From JAWLHU01 sp049324875 (GTDB taxonomy: Bacteria; Bacillota; Sulfobacillia; Symbiobacteriales; Symbiobacteriaceae): a DNA stretch of 64,000 nt. The translations under genes were made by a program, and so were the position numbers. The stretch lies in assembly GCA_049324875.1 (NCBI GenBank), contig JBMONC010000006.1:1-64000 (forward strand). The letters are read 5' to 3'. A model generated the notes under the pieces. It saw nothing but the letters and a program-made list of their open reading frames with translations. It did no database searches and had not been told where the DNA came from. Of the stretch, positions 16,308 to 23,623 are shown in pieces. Within the stretch, counting starts at the first letter, position 1. Each line of letters opens with the position of its first letter.

Positions 16308-16550
16308 TCATCCGCCCTCGAAGGCCCGGGGGGCACCGGGGCGGCCCAGCAGGTAGTCGACCGAGACGCCGAAGAGGTCGGCGAAGCGGAGCAGCAGGTC
16401 GAAGCCGGGCTCCCGCAACCCGCGCTCATACTGGCTGGCGGCGCCGGGGCGCAGGCTGAGCGCAGCCTCCACATCCTGCTGCCGCCAGCCCCGCTCCAAC
16501 CGCAGCTCCCGCAGCCTGGCACCGAACCGATGCGCCATCCCCGTCACCAT
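16308..16550 (-). CDS. XRE-family HTH transcriptional regulator (small)
   Basis: An 80-residue DNA-binding protein with a single helix-turn-helix domain of the lambda-repressor/Cro (XRE) family: GARLRELRLERGWRQQDVEAALSLRPGAASQYERGLREPGFDLLLRFADLFGVSVDYLLG. There is no effector domain. The start could be ATG 16550 or 16538; neither has a strong ribosome site. It lies upstream of the MaoC-like gene on the same strand. Target unknown. Confidence 0.75.
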   Translation of the reverse strand: MVTGMAHRFGARLRELRLERGWRQQDVEAALSLRPGAASQYERGLREPGFDLLLRFADLFGVSVDYLLGRPGAPRAFEGG

Positions 16551-16627
16551 CCCCGCCCGGTCCTCTGAAACCATTGTACGGAGGCGCCGCCGGCGCAGAC
16601 AACCCCTTCCGTTCCTAAACAGGCCTC

Positions 16628-16655
16628 TTGAATATCTCCCGAAACGTGGTATACT
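16628..16655 (+). promoter_or_regulatory. sigma-A promoter of the riboswitch-terC transcript
   Basis: TTGAAT (16628-16633), a 16-nt spacer, then TATACT (16650-16655), just upstream of the riboswitch aptamer. Confidence 0.7.
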
Positions 16656-16689
16656 CATCTTCAGTCCCAGTGCCCACACTGGGTCCCAT

Positions 16690-16780
16690 ATCCTCCGAAT
16701 AAGGGGAGTAGCCAGCCTGGGCAACCAGGCGGTGCAGTCGTCATTGCGGGGAAACCCTGGCTGCACCTGTCCGCACGCAT
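16690..16780 (+). ncRNA. yybP-ykoY (manganese) riboswitch aptamer
   Basis: The leader of the terC gene contains the family hallmark AAGGGGAGTAGCC (16701-16713). A hairpin and a second conserved internal region follow (GTCGTCATTG...GGGGAAACCCTGGCTGCACC). This element senses Mn2+ and typically switches on TerC/YkoY-family and exporter genes. Assignment by motif and by the classical downstream gene. A terminator follows directly. Confidence 0.85.
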
Positions 16781-16783
16781 GGC

Positions 16784-16838
16784 GGCACGGCAAGACCTTC
16801 GTTCTTGAACGGAACGAGGAGCTTGCCGTGCCTTTTTT
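16784..16838 (+). terminator. riboswitch expression-platform terminator
   Basis: An 11-bp stem (16784-16794 with 16822-16832) plus TTTTTT. It is placed between the aptamer and the terC start, so read-through is presumably controlled by ligand binding. Confidence 0.85.
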
Positions 16839-16902
16839 GTTGCCGGATCCAGGCCCCTGCTCCGATCGGATCGATCAAGCTTAAAAGGGAGAGACAGACT
16901 GA

Positions 16903-17823
16903 ATGGGTGCACATGGCTTGGAGTTGACCCTGTTCCTGGGCTTCGTTGTCTTCGCCACCTGGCTGGACCTCTACGTCCTGCACAAGGATGACCACGATAT
17001 CGGCCTGAAGGAGGCGGCCTGGTATTCGGTCGCCTGGGTGGCCCTCGCCCTGGCCTTCAGCGGCTATGTCTACTGGCAGTACGGCGCCACCACCTGGATG
17101 GAGTATATCGCCGGCTACACCCTGGAGAAGGCGCTGAGCGTCGACAACATCTTCGTCATCGCCATGATCTTCAGCTTCTTCGGGCTCCGGGGCGGCTTGC
17201 AGCACCGGGCCCTGGTCTGGGGGATCATCGGTGCGATCATCATGCGCAGCATCCTGATCTTCCTGGGTGTGGAGCTGGTGGAGCGCTTCACCTGGCTGCT
17301 GCCGCTCTTCGGCCTCTTCCTGATCGTCACCGCCTGGAAGATGCTGAAGGGTGCGGGGCATAGCGGGGATATCAAGGACTCGAAGGTCTACCAGTGGACC
17401 GCCAGGGTGATCCCGGTCTACCCCGGCTTCGATGGCAACCGCATCCTGACCCGGCAGAACGGCAAGACGATGCTGACCCTGCTGGGCATGTCGATCGTGA
17501 TGGTGGAGGCGACCGACCTGATCTTCGCCATCGACTCGATCCCGGCGGTGATGGGCGTCACCCGCGACCCCTTTATCATCCTGACCTCCAACGTCTTCGC
17601 CATCCTGGGGCTGCGGGCGCTCTACTTCCTGCTGGCCGGCATCATCCACCGGTTCCGCTACCTGAAGGTCGGCCTCTCGCTGGTGCTGGGCTTCATCGGC
17701 GCCAAGATGCTGGCCCTGCCCTTCGGCTACCACGTGCCCATCGCCATCTCCCTCTCGGTGGTGCTCAGCGTGGTCGCGATCTCGGTGGTCGCCTCGCTGG
17801 TGATTCCCGAGGGAAAGAAGTAG
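16903..17823 (+). CDS. TerC-family integral membrane protein (manganese-riboswitch controlled)
   Basis: A 306-residue TerC/Alx/YkoY-type membrane protein with eight to nine helices. It has the conserved acidic motifs EKALSVDNIFVIAMI (about residue 76) and MVEATDLIFAIDSIPA (about 200), thought to bind metal in the membrane. Members of this family behind this riboswitch export or handle Mn2+, sometimes for metallation of secreted enzymes. ATG at 16903 with AGGGAGA upstream. It has its own promoter, riboswitch and terminator, so it is a single-gene unit. Confidence 0.9.
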   Translation: MGAHGLELTLFLGFVVFATWLDLYVLHKDDHDIGLKEAAWYSVAWVALALAFSGYVYWQYGATTWMEYIAGYTLEKALSVDNIFVIAMIFSFFGLRGGLQHRALVWGIIGAIIMRSILIFLGVELVERFTWLLPLFGLFLIVTAWKMLKGAGHSGDIKDSKVYQWTARVIPVYPGFDGNRILTRQNGKTMLTLLGMSIVMVEATDLIFAIDSIPAVMGVTRDPFIILTSNVFAILGLRALYFLLAGIIHRFRYLKVGLSLVLGFIGAKMLALPFGYHVPIAISLSVVLSVVAISVVASLVIPEGKK

Positions 17824-17887
17824 CATGACGGACCTGGAGCGCCGCCTCCGGGATGATGACCGGCGCCTGCTCTGAACTGAACGAACG

Positions 17888-17917
17888 AAGCCGGCAGCCC
17901 CTCAGGCCTGCCGGCTT
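17888..17917. terminator. bidirectional terminator
   Basis: A 10-bp stem (17888-17897 with 17908-17917), then TCTCTT, between the convergent terC and iclR-type genes. Confidence 0.7.
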
Positions 17918-17927
17918 CTCTTGTCGC

Positions 17928-18668
17928 TTACAGCTTCAGTCCAATCGCCCGGGCGGCCGCCCGGAGCCGCTCGCTCAGCCGCCCCACCCGCTCCGGGTCA
18001 AAGCGCTGCACCGGGCCCGAGATGGCCAGGGCAGCCACGCAGCGGCCCGTCCGGTCAATCACCGGCGCAGCCACCGACGAGACCCCATCCTCCCGCTCCT
18101 CCTGGCTCTGGGCCCAGCCCTGGTTGAGCGCCCGGTCCAGCGCCGCCTCCAGGGCAGGCCGGTCAAAGCCGGCGGGCAGGATCTGGTCGAGAATCCGGGC
18201 CCGCTCCGCCGCCGGAGCCCAGGCCAGCAGCACCTTGCCGGAGGCGCCCAGGTAGAGCGGCAGCCGCTCGCCCAGCCCGACGACCCGCCGGACCGTGAGC
18301 GGTCCCTCCGCCCGCTGAACCCGCACGCGCTCGGCGCCGTCACGGACATAGAGACTGACGGTCTCCTGCGCCTCATCCCGCAGGACCAGCATCTCGCCGT
18401 AGGCGACGGCAGGCAGGTCGCCCGAGGTCAGGTAGACGCTGGCCAATTCCAGCGCCTTCAGCCCCAGGTGATACCTGCCGGTCGCCGGGTCCTGCCTGAC
18501 AAACCCCTTCGCTTCCAGGGCCGCGAGAATCCGGTGGACTGTCGATTTGTACAGCCCAACCTTCTCCGCGATCTGAGTCACACCAAGGCCGCCCGGCTCG
18601 CCGGCGAAGCAGAGCAGGACGTCCAGGGCGCGCTCAACAGAGCGGATCGTCTGTGGTTCTTCCCTCAG
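17928..18668 (-). CDS. IclR-family transcriptional regulator, apparently started by CTG
   Basis: IclR-family regulator, 246 residues from a CTG at 18668. The N-terminal winged helix is complete only if translation starts there: (M)REEPQTIRSVERALDVLLCF, then GLGVTQIAEKVGLYKSTVHRILAALEAKGF. The first canonical in-frame codon, a GTG at 18581, would remove the first helix of the DNA-binding domain. No ATG, GTG or TTG lies between. GGGGAGGG ends 6 nt before the CTG (7 nt after the GGAGG core). The C-terminal effector domain is normal (LPLYLGASGKVLLAW; AQSQEEREDGVSSVAAPVIDRTG). Its target is unknown; proA lies upstream on the same strand with a gap of about 250 nt. Confidence 0.85.
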   Translation of the reverse strand: MREEPQTIRSVERALDVLLCFAGEPGGLGVTQIAEKVGLYKSTVHRILAALEAKGFVRQDPATGRYHLGLKALELASVYLTSGDLPAVAYGEMLVLRDEAQETVSLYVRDGAERVRVQRAEGPLTVRRVVGLGERLPLYLGASGKVLLAWAPAAERARILDQILPAGFDRPALEAALDRALNQGWAQSQEEREDGVSSVAAPVIDRTGRCVAALAISGPVQRFDPERVGRLSERLRAAARAIGLKL

Positions 18669-18916
18669 GCAGCTCCCTCCCCGGTGCAGGGAGTGGCCGC
18701 GGGTGGCGGTCCTGGTCAGCCCACCAGGGCCGTCGCCCCCGGCCCAGCTGAGCCGCGCTGCGCGGTGGAGACTCCAGTGCTCCTGCCGTGCCGCTCGGCA
18801 TCAGCCTCGTGCATCTCCTATTCTACCACACCTTGTTCCACCAGAGGGAACGCCGTTCTATTTTTTTGTGATCCGACTTTTGGCTTGAGTTGATAGGAGA
18901 TTAGAATCAGGAGTCC

Positions 18917-20155
18917 TTACCGGATCTGCCCCGAACCCCGGAGGAGGTACTTGTAGCTGGTCAGCTCCGCCAGTCCCATCGGCCCGCGGGCGTGCAGTTT
19001 CTGGGTGGAGATGCCGATCTCCGCCCCGAAGCCGAACTCACCGCCGTCGGTGAAGCGGGTGGAGGCGTTGTGGTAGACCGCCGCCGCATCCACCTCCCGC
19101 AGGAACCGCTCCGCCACGGCCTGATCCGCGGTGATGATCGACTCCGAGTGCTTGGTGCCGTAGCGGGCGATGTGGGCCATCGCCTCATCCGGCCCATCCA
19201 CCACCCGGACCGCCAACACCAGGTCCAGGTACTCCGCCGCCCAGTCCTCCTCGGTGGCCGGTTCGGCTCCCGGCAGGTAGGGCAGGCTGGCCTCGCAGGC
19301 CCGCAGCCTTACCCCCGCCCCGCGCAGCGCCTCCCCCACCACGGGCAGGAAGGCGGCAGCCACCGACCGATCCACCAGCAGCGTCTCCAGGGCGTTGCAG
19401 ACCGACGGGCTGGAGCACTTGGCGTTCACCACCACCGCCCGGGCCATCTCCAGGTCGGCCGCCACGTGCACGTAGACGTGGCAGACCCCGGTCCCCGTCT
19501 CGATCACCGGCACCCTCGACTGCTCCAGCACCGCCTGGATCAGCCCGGCCCCGCCCCGGGGGATCAGCACATCGACCAGCCCGTAGGCGGCCATCAGCTC
19601 CGCAGCTGCCTCCCGGCTGGCCGGGAGCACCTGGACCAGGTCGGTGGGCAGGCCCGCCTGCTGCAACCCCGCCGCCATCGCCTCGCCCAGCGCCCGGTTC
19701 GACCGGGCCGACTCCTTGCCGCCCTTCAGCAGCACGGCGTTGCCCGCCTTCAGGCAGAGGACCGCCGCATCGACCGTCACCCCCGGCCGCGACTCGTAGA
19801 TGATGCCAATCACGCCGAGGGGGACCCGCACCCGCTGGATCTTCAGGCCGTTGGGCAGCTCCCAGGCCGCCAGCTCCTCGCCCAGCAGGTCGGGCAGGGC
19901 CGCCACCGCCCTCACCCCCTTGATCACGCCGGCCAGCTTGCCCGCATCCAGCCGGAGGCGGGCGATCATGGGACCGGGCAGGCCGGCCTCCCGGGCCGCT
20001 GCCACATCCGCCTCGTTGGCGGCCAGAATCCGGGCCTCATGGGCCTCCAGGGCCGCCGCGATCGCCTCCAGCGCCCCGGTCCGGTCCGCTGCGGAGATCA
20101 TCTCCAACCGCCGTTGGGCCGCCCGGGCCCGCCCTGCCATCTCCCTGACGCTCAT
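18917..20155 (-). CDS. proA: gamma-glutamyl phosphate reductase
   Basis: A 412-residue enzyme for the second step of proline synthesis, reducing gamma-glutamyl phosphate to glutamate semialdehyde with NADPH. The aldehyde dehydrogenase fold is complete. The catalytic Cys is in VVNAKCSSPSVCNALETLLV (about residue 250). The phosphate/NADP motifs IIYESRPGVTVDAAVLCLKAGNAVLLKGGKE are present. The start has TAGGAGG upstream. Operon with proB (12-nt gap), under the proline T-box further upstream. Confidence 0.97.
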   Translation of the reverse strand: MSVREMAGRARAAQRRLEMISAADRTGALEAIAAALEAHEARILAANEADVAAAREAGLPGPMIARLRLDAGKLAGVIKGVRAVAALPDLLGEELAAWELPNGLKIQRVRVPLGVIGIIYESRPGVTVDAAVLCLKAGNAVLLKGGKESARSNRALGEAMAAGLQQAGLPTDLVQVLPASREAAAELMAAYGLVDVLIPRGGAGLIQAVLEQSRVPVIETGTGVCHVYVHVAADLEMARAVVVNAKCSSPSVCNALETLLVDRSVAAAFLPVVGEALRGAGVRLRACEASLPYLPGAEPATEEDWAAEYLDLVLAVRVVDGPDEAMAHIARYGTKHSESIITADQAVAERFLREVDAAAVYHNASTRFTDGGEFGFGAEIGISTQKLHARGPMGLAELTSYKYLLRGSGQIR

Positions 20156-20167
20156 CGCCGTCCCCTC

Positions 20168-20950
20168 CTAGTCCGTAAAGAGTGTGCCGACCTGCTCGCC
20201 GGCCATGATCTCCCGCAGAACGCCGGGCCGCTCCCCCCGGGCCAGCACCATGGCGATGCCCGCCTCCAGGCAGATCCGGGCCGCCGCCACCTTGGTGACC
20301 ATCCCGCCGGTCCCATTCTCGCTCCCTGCCCCGCCGGCGATCTGCTCCAGGCCGTCCTGCAGCGAGGCGATCCGCATCGGGGCGAGGCCGGGGTTGGTGC
20401 GCGGGTCGGCGGGGTAGAGCCCGTCCACATCGGAGAGCAGGATCAGCAGGTCCGCCCCGATCAGGGCCGCCACCCGGGCGGAGAGGGTGTCGTTATCCCC
20501 CACCCGGATCTCCTCGCTGGTCACCGTGTCGTTCTCGTTGACGATGGGGATCACCCCCCAGGCCAGCATCCGCTCGATCACCGCCGCCGCCGAGGCGCGG
20601 CGGGCCGGGTCCTCCAGGTCCTGGCGGGTCAGCAGCACCTGGCCCACCACCCGCCCGTACTCTCCGAAGAGCCCCTCGTAGCGCTGCATCAGCAGCCCCT
20701 GGCCCACAGCCGCCAGCGCCTGCTTCGCCGCCACCTCGGTGGGGCGCTGGGTCAGCCCCAGCCTACCCATGCCCGCTCCCACCGCCCCGGAGGTGACCAG
20801 CACCAGCTGGCGCCCCTCGGCGTGCAGGTCGGCCATCTGCCGGACCAGCGCCTCCATCCGGCCCATGTGCAGGTGGCCGTTCGGGTGGGTGAGGGTGGAT
20901 GTGCCCACCTTGATGATGATCCGCTTCGCCTGCCGCAACTCGTCCCGCAT
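20168..20950 (-). CDS. proB: glutamate 5-kinase (short form, no PUA domain)
   Basis: A 260-residue amino-acid-kinase-fold enzyme that phosphorylates glutamate, committing it to proline. KRIIIKVGTSTLTHPNG at the start and SGAVGAGMGRLGL are typical. The frame ends at about 260 residues, so it lacks the C-terminal PUA domain of the E. coli enzyme, like several short homologues. The ATG at 20950 follows GGAGG by exactly 7 nt. First gene of proBA, behind a T-box leader. Confidence 0.96.
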   Translation of the reverse strand: MRDELRQAKRIIIKVGTSTLTHPNGHLHMGRMEALVRQMADLHAEGRQLVLVTSGAVGAGMGRLGLTQRPTEVAAKQALAAVGQGLLMQRYEGLFGEYGRVVGQVLLTRQDLEDPARRASAAAVIERMLAWGVIPIVNENDTVTSEEIRVGDNDTLSARVAALIGADLLILLSDVDGLYPADPRTNPGLAPMRIASLQDGLEQIAGGAGSENGTGGMVTKVAAARICLEAGIAMVLARGERPGVLREIMAGEQVGTLFTD

Positions 20951-20989
20951 GCTGTGCCCTCCTGGTTCTCCAGAACCTACTGCTGCAAA

Positions 20990-21255
20990 ATAATAGAGCC
21001 CCGTCCGACATGCCGGACGGGGCGTTATCCCGTGGTACCACCAGCTTGAGCCGCTCCTGGGAGAGGCCCGCTCATTGACAGCGCTCCAACAAGCGCCCCC
21101 GGGGATAACGGGCCGGGCGCCCGGGACGGCTCATCGCCGCCGGCTCGGGGATGGGTTCAGCAGCCTCCGCCAGTCCGGGCTTGCACCAAAGCGCCCGGCT
21201 CTCTGTACAGGGGAAGGGATTGCCTACTAGTTCCCGTCAACACCTAACGATATTG
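20990..21255 (-). ncRNA. proline T-box riboswitch leader of proBA
   Basis: The long leader carries the T-box bulge sequence GGTGGTACCACGGG (minus strand, around 21043-21029) and a stem I distal-loop-like GGTGCAAG (around 21184). The likely specifier context is CTGAACCCAT, with specifier CCC (Pro) at 21155-21153. Uncharged tRNA-Pro should pair with the T-box and favour the antiterminator. The 336 nt between proB and the protease gene are explained by this leader and its promoter. Confidence 0.88.
20998..21023 (-). terminator. T-box controlled terminator
   Basis: A 10-bp stem (21023-21014 with 21007-20998), followed on the minus strand by TCTATTATTTT. Its upstream arm overlaps the antiterminator partner of the T-box. 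Confidence 0.8.
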
Positions 21256-21261
21256 GTCCTG

Positions 21262-21290
21262 ATTATAGGGGGGATCTGACTGCCTGTCAA
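21262..21290 (-). promoter_or_regulatory. perfect sigma-A promoter of proBA
   Basis: TTGACA (21290-21285), a 17-nt spacer, TATAAT (21267-21262): a full-consensus promoter. The -35 overlaps the last codon and stop of the protease gene that ends at 21287. Confidence 0.9.
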
Positions 21291-23122
21291 TCCCCGATCA
21301 GCGGAATGGCATCTCCGGTGTGGCCCGGTGGGGCAAGAGGCCGCTCGGGCCGCTCCCGGAGCGGCTCCGACGCCACCGGCTCCACCGCCGGTTCACCCGA
21401 GAGCAGCTCCTCCAACTCGGCCCCCTCCATGGACTCCCGCTCCATCAGGGCGGCTGCCACCCGCTCCAGCGCCTCCCGGTTGCCGCCCAGCAGTTCGTGT
21501 GCCCGCCGGTGGGCCTCGCTGACCAGGGCCCGGACCGCCGCATCCACCTGCCGCTGGGTCTGCTCAGCGCTCGCCTCCTGCGTCCGCACCGGCCCGACAG
21601 CGGGGTGCATCCCCCACTGGGTCACCATCGCCCGGGCCATGGCGGTCGCCCTCTCCAGGTCGTCGGCGGCGCCGGTGGAGCCCTCACCGAGGGCGATCTC
21701 CTCCGCCGCCCGGCCCGCCAGCAGCCCGGCCAGCCGGTTCAGCATCTCCTGCCGGGTGTGGAGGTGGCGGTCCTCGCCGGGCTGGTACATTACATAGCCC
21801 AGGGCCCGGCCCCGGGGGGTGATGGTCATCTTGACCACGTGATCCGGCCCCTCCAGCCAGCGCCCCACCAGGGCGTGGCCCGCCTCGTGGTAAGCGATCC
21901 GCCGCCTGCCCTCCTCCGACATCAGCCGGTGGCGGGCCGGACCGCCGGTCACCACCCGCTCAAAGGCCTGGGTCAGCTCGGCCATGCCAATCTGCCGCTT
22001 CTGCTGCCGGGCCGCCAGGAGCGCCGCCTCATTCAGCAGGTTGGCCAGGTCGGCCCCCGTGAAGCCAGTGGTGAGGGAGGCGACCCGGTCCAGGGAGACG
22101 TCGGGGCCGAGGGGCTTGTTGCGGGCATGCACCGACAGGATCTCCCGCCGCCCCTGCCGGTCCGGCGGGTCGACCAGGATCTGCCGGTCGAACCGCCCGG
22201 GGCGCAGCACGGCGCCGTCCAGGATGTCGATCCGGTTGGTGGCGGCCATCACGATGATCCCCTCGGTGGGGGTGAAGCCGTCCATCTCCACCAGCAGCTG
22301 GTTGATCGTCTGATCCCGCTCCTCCGCCCCGCCGCCCAGGCCGGCGCCCCGCTGCCGGGCCACGGCGTCGATCTCGTCGACGAAGACGATGCAGGGGGCG
22401 TTCTGCCGGGCCTTCTCGAAGAGCGATCGCACCCGGGCGGCGCCCACCCCGGCGTACATCTCCACGAAGTCGGAGCCCGAGATGGAGAGGAAGGGGACGC
22501 CGGCCTCTCCCGCCACCGCCCGGGCCAGGAGCGTCTTGCCGGTGCCGGGCGGCCCCGAGAGCAGGATCCCCTTCGGGATGCGCGCCCCCAGCGCACGGTA
22601 CCGGCTGGCGTCCCGCAGGAAGTCCACCACCTCCTGCAGCTCCTCCTTCACCTCATCCATGCCGGCCACATCCCGCATGGTGACGCGATCGGAGCCGGGC
22701 CGGTAGAGGCGCGCCGGGCTCTGCTCCACCGAGAGCAGGCCCGACCCACGCCCCGCCCCCTGCCGGCTGAGCCAGAGGATCACCCCGATGATCAGGGCCG
22801 GCGGGAGCAGCCGGAGCAGGAGCGAACCCGCCCCGGCGGCGGGAGCGGGAAGAAACTCCACCTTCGCACCGTACTGGATCAGCAGGGCGGGCAGGTTACG
22901 GGAGCCGGGGGGGAGCGTGACCAGGCCGACCGATCCGTCCTGGTAGGTCGCCCTCAGGCTCTGCCCGCTGATGGCCACCGCCGCCACCCTGCCCTGCTGC
23001 ACGTGGCTGAGGAACTCGCTGTAGGCCACCGGCCTGCTCTCCGCCATGGCGGGGGCCGCCAGCAGCAGCCAGATCAGCCCCGCCAGGGCCGCCAGCACCC
23101 CGTTGCGCAGAATCGCCGGCAT
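21287..23122 (-). CDS. FtsH-type ATP-dependent zinc metalloprotease
   Basis: A 611-residue membrane AAA+ protease. An N-terminal helix or signal (residues 5-27) and a second helix (about 108-124) enclose a short extracytoplasmic segment. The AAA domain has Walker A GPPGTGKTLLARA, Walker B PCIVFVDEIDAVARQRG and the second region of homology NRIDILDGAVLRPGRFDRQI. The zinc protease motif HEAGH is at about residue 415. The enzyme degrades misfolded membrane and some regulatory proteins. Neighbours (proBA, a 48-codon gene) do not suggest the principal ftsH position beside tilS/hpt, so it may be a paralogue. Confidence 0.9.
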   Translation of the reverse strand: MPAILRNGVLAALAGLIWLLLAAPAMAESRPVAYSEFLSHVQQGRVAAVAISGQSLRATYQDGSVGLVTLPPGSRNLPALLIQYGAKVEFLPAPAAGAGSLLLRLLPPALIIGVILWLSRQGAGRGSGLLSVEQSPARLYRPGSDRVTMRDVAGMDEVKEELQEVVDFLRDASRYRALGARIPKGILLSGPPGTGKTLLARAVAGEAGVPFLSISGSDFVEMYAGVGAARVRSLFEKARQNAPCIVFVDEIDAVARQRGAGLGGGAEERDQTINQLLVEMDGFTPTEGIIVMAATNRIDILDGAVLRPGRFDRQILVDPPDRQGRREILSVHARNKPLGPDVSLDRVASLTTGFTGADLANLLNEAALLAARQQKRQIGMAELTQAFERVVTGGPARHRLMSEEGRRRIAYHEAGHALVGRWLEGPDHVVKMTITPRGRALGYVMYQPGEDRHLHTRQEMLNRLAGLLAGRAAEEIALGEGSTGAADDLERATAMARAMVTQWGMHPAVGPVRTQEASAEQTQRQVDAAVRALVSEAHRRAHELLGGNREALERVAAALMERESMEGAELEELLSGEPAVEPVASEPLRERPERPLAPPGHTGDAIPLIGD

Positions 23123-23356
23123 GGACCGAGCACCTCCCCTCTCCTGCCCGCGAAGAGACCCCGTTTTCTTTTATCACGTAATCCAGGGGCCAAAGGTTCG
23201 CGGCGCCCTGCCGAATCCTATTCGGGCCGGTCGTGGGTGGTGCAGACCCCGGGCTGTCAGACCCGCCGGCCTCCTCCGCAAGGAGGAGGGGAGACCCCAC
23301 CAGGAGGAGGTGAACCTCCTCCGTTCCGATGAAAAGAGAACCAGCCAAGAAGGCCA

Positions 23357-23385
23357 TTGCAAAGGAAACAATGCTGTGCTAATAT
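23357..23385 (+). promoter_or_regulatory. sigma-A promoter of the 48-codon gene
   Basis: TTGCAA (23357-23362), a 17-nt spacer, then TAATAT (23380-23385), 35 nt ahead of the small ORF. The rest of 23123-23356 is noncoding; I see only short GGAGG-rich inverted repeats there. Confidence 0.6.
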
Positions 23386-23419
23386 TTGCTCGTAAAGTTG
23401 ATAGAGAGGTGCGATTAAA

Positions 23420-23566
23420 ATGATTATGAATCCCGATCGTTACAGCGCTCGTGAAGCCGAGCAGCTGCGGGAAGAGCTGGCGAAGTGGGCCCAGTCCCTG
23501 CCCGAGGGCTACCTTCCGGATGAGGATGACCCGGCCTGGCCCTCCCGGTCCGGCCAGGGCGACTAG
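23420..23566 (+). CDS. small acidic protein of unknown function (48 aa)
   Basis: A 48-residue soluble, acidic, helical protein (MIMNPDRYSAREAEQLREEL...PDEDDPAWPSR). ATG at 23420 has AGAGGTG upstream, a good promoter at 23357-23385, and a terminator right after. This makes a self-contained transcription unit and a convincing real gene despite its size. No family recognised. Confidence 0.6.
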   Translation: MIMNPDRYSAREAEQLREELAKWAQSLPEGYLPDEDDPAWPSRSGQGD

Positions 23567-23587
23567 AACCGATCCCCGCCAATGGAG

Positions 23588-23614
23588 AAGGGAGATGCGC
23601 TGCGCATCTCCCTT
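23588..23614. terminator. bidirectional terminator
   Basis: A 12-bp stem (23588-23599 with 23603-23614) with a 3-nt loop, shared by the small gene and by the icd-mdh-citrate synthase block running toward it. Confidence 0.7.
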
Positions 23615-23623
23615 TCGACGTTC

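Noticed and set aside
17825..17875. Short 16-codon frame after the TerC gene
   Set aside because: No ribosome site of its own, tiny, ends at the terminator; no support beyond an open frame.
18992..21049. Very long open frame on the plus strand, antisense to proA and proB
   Set aside because: It is a GC-driven shadow: the minus-strand proA and proB have full family motifs, and the antisense product is rich in His, Gln, Arg and Pro with no domain.
23309..23422. Possible 37-codon frame starting at GTG after GGAGGAG
   Set aside because: The ribosome site directly touches the start, and the stretch overlaps a promoter and the start of the 48-codon gene.
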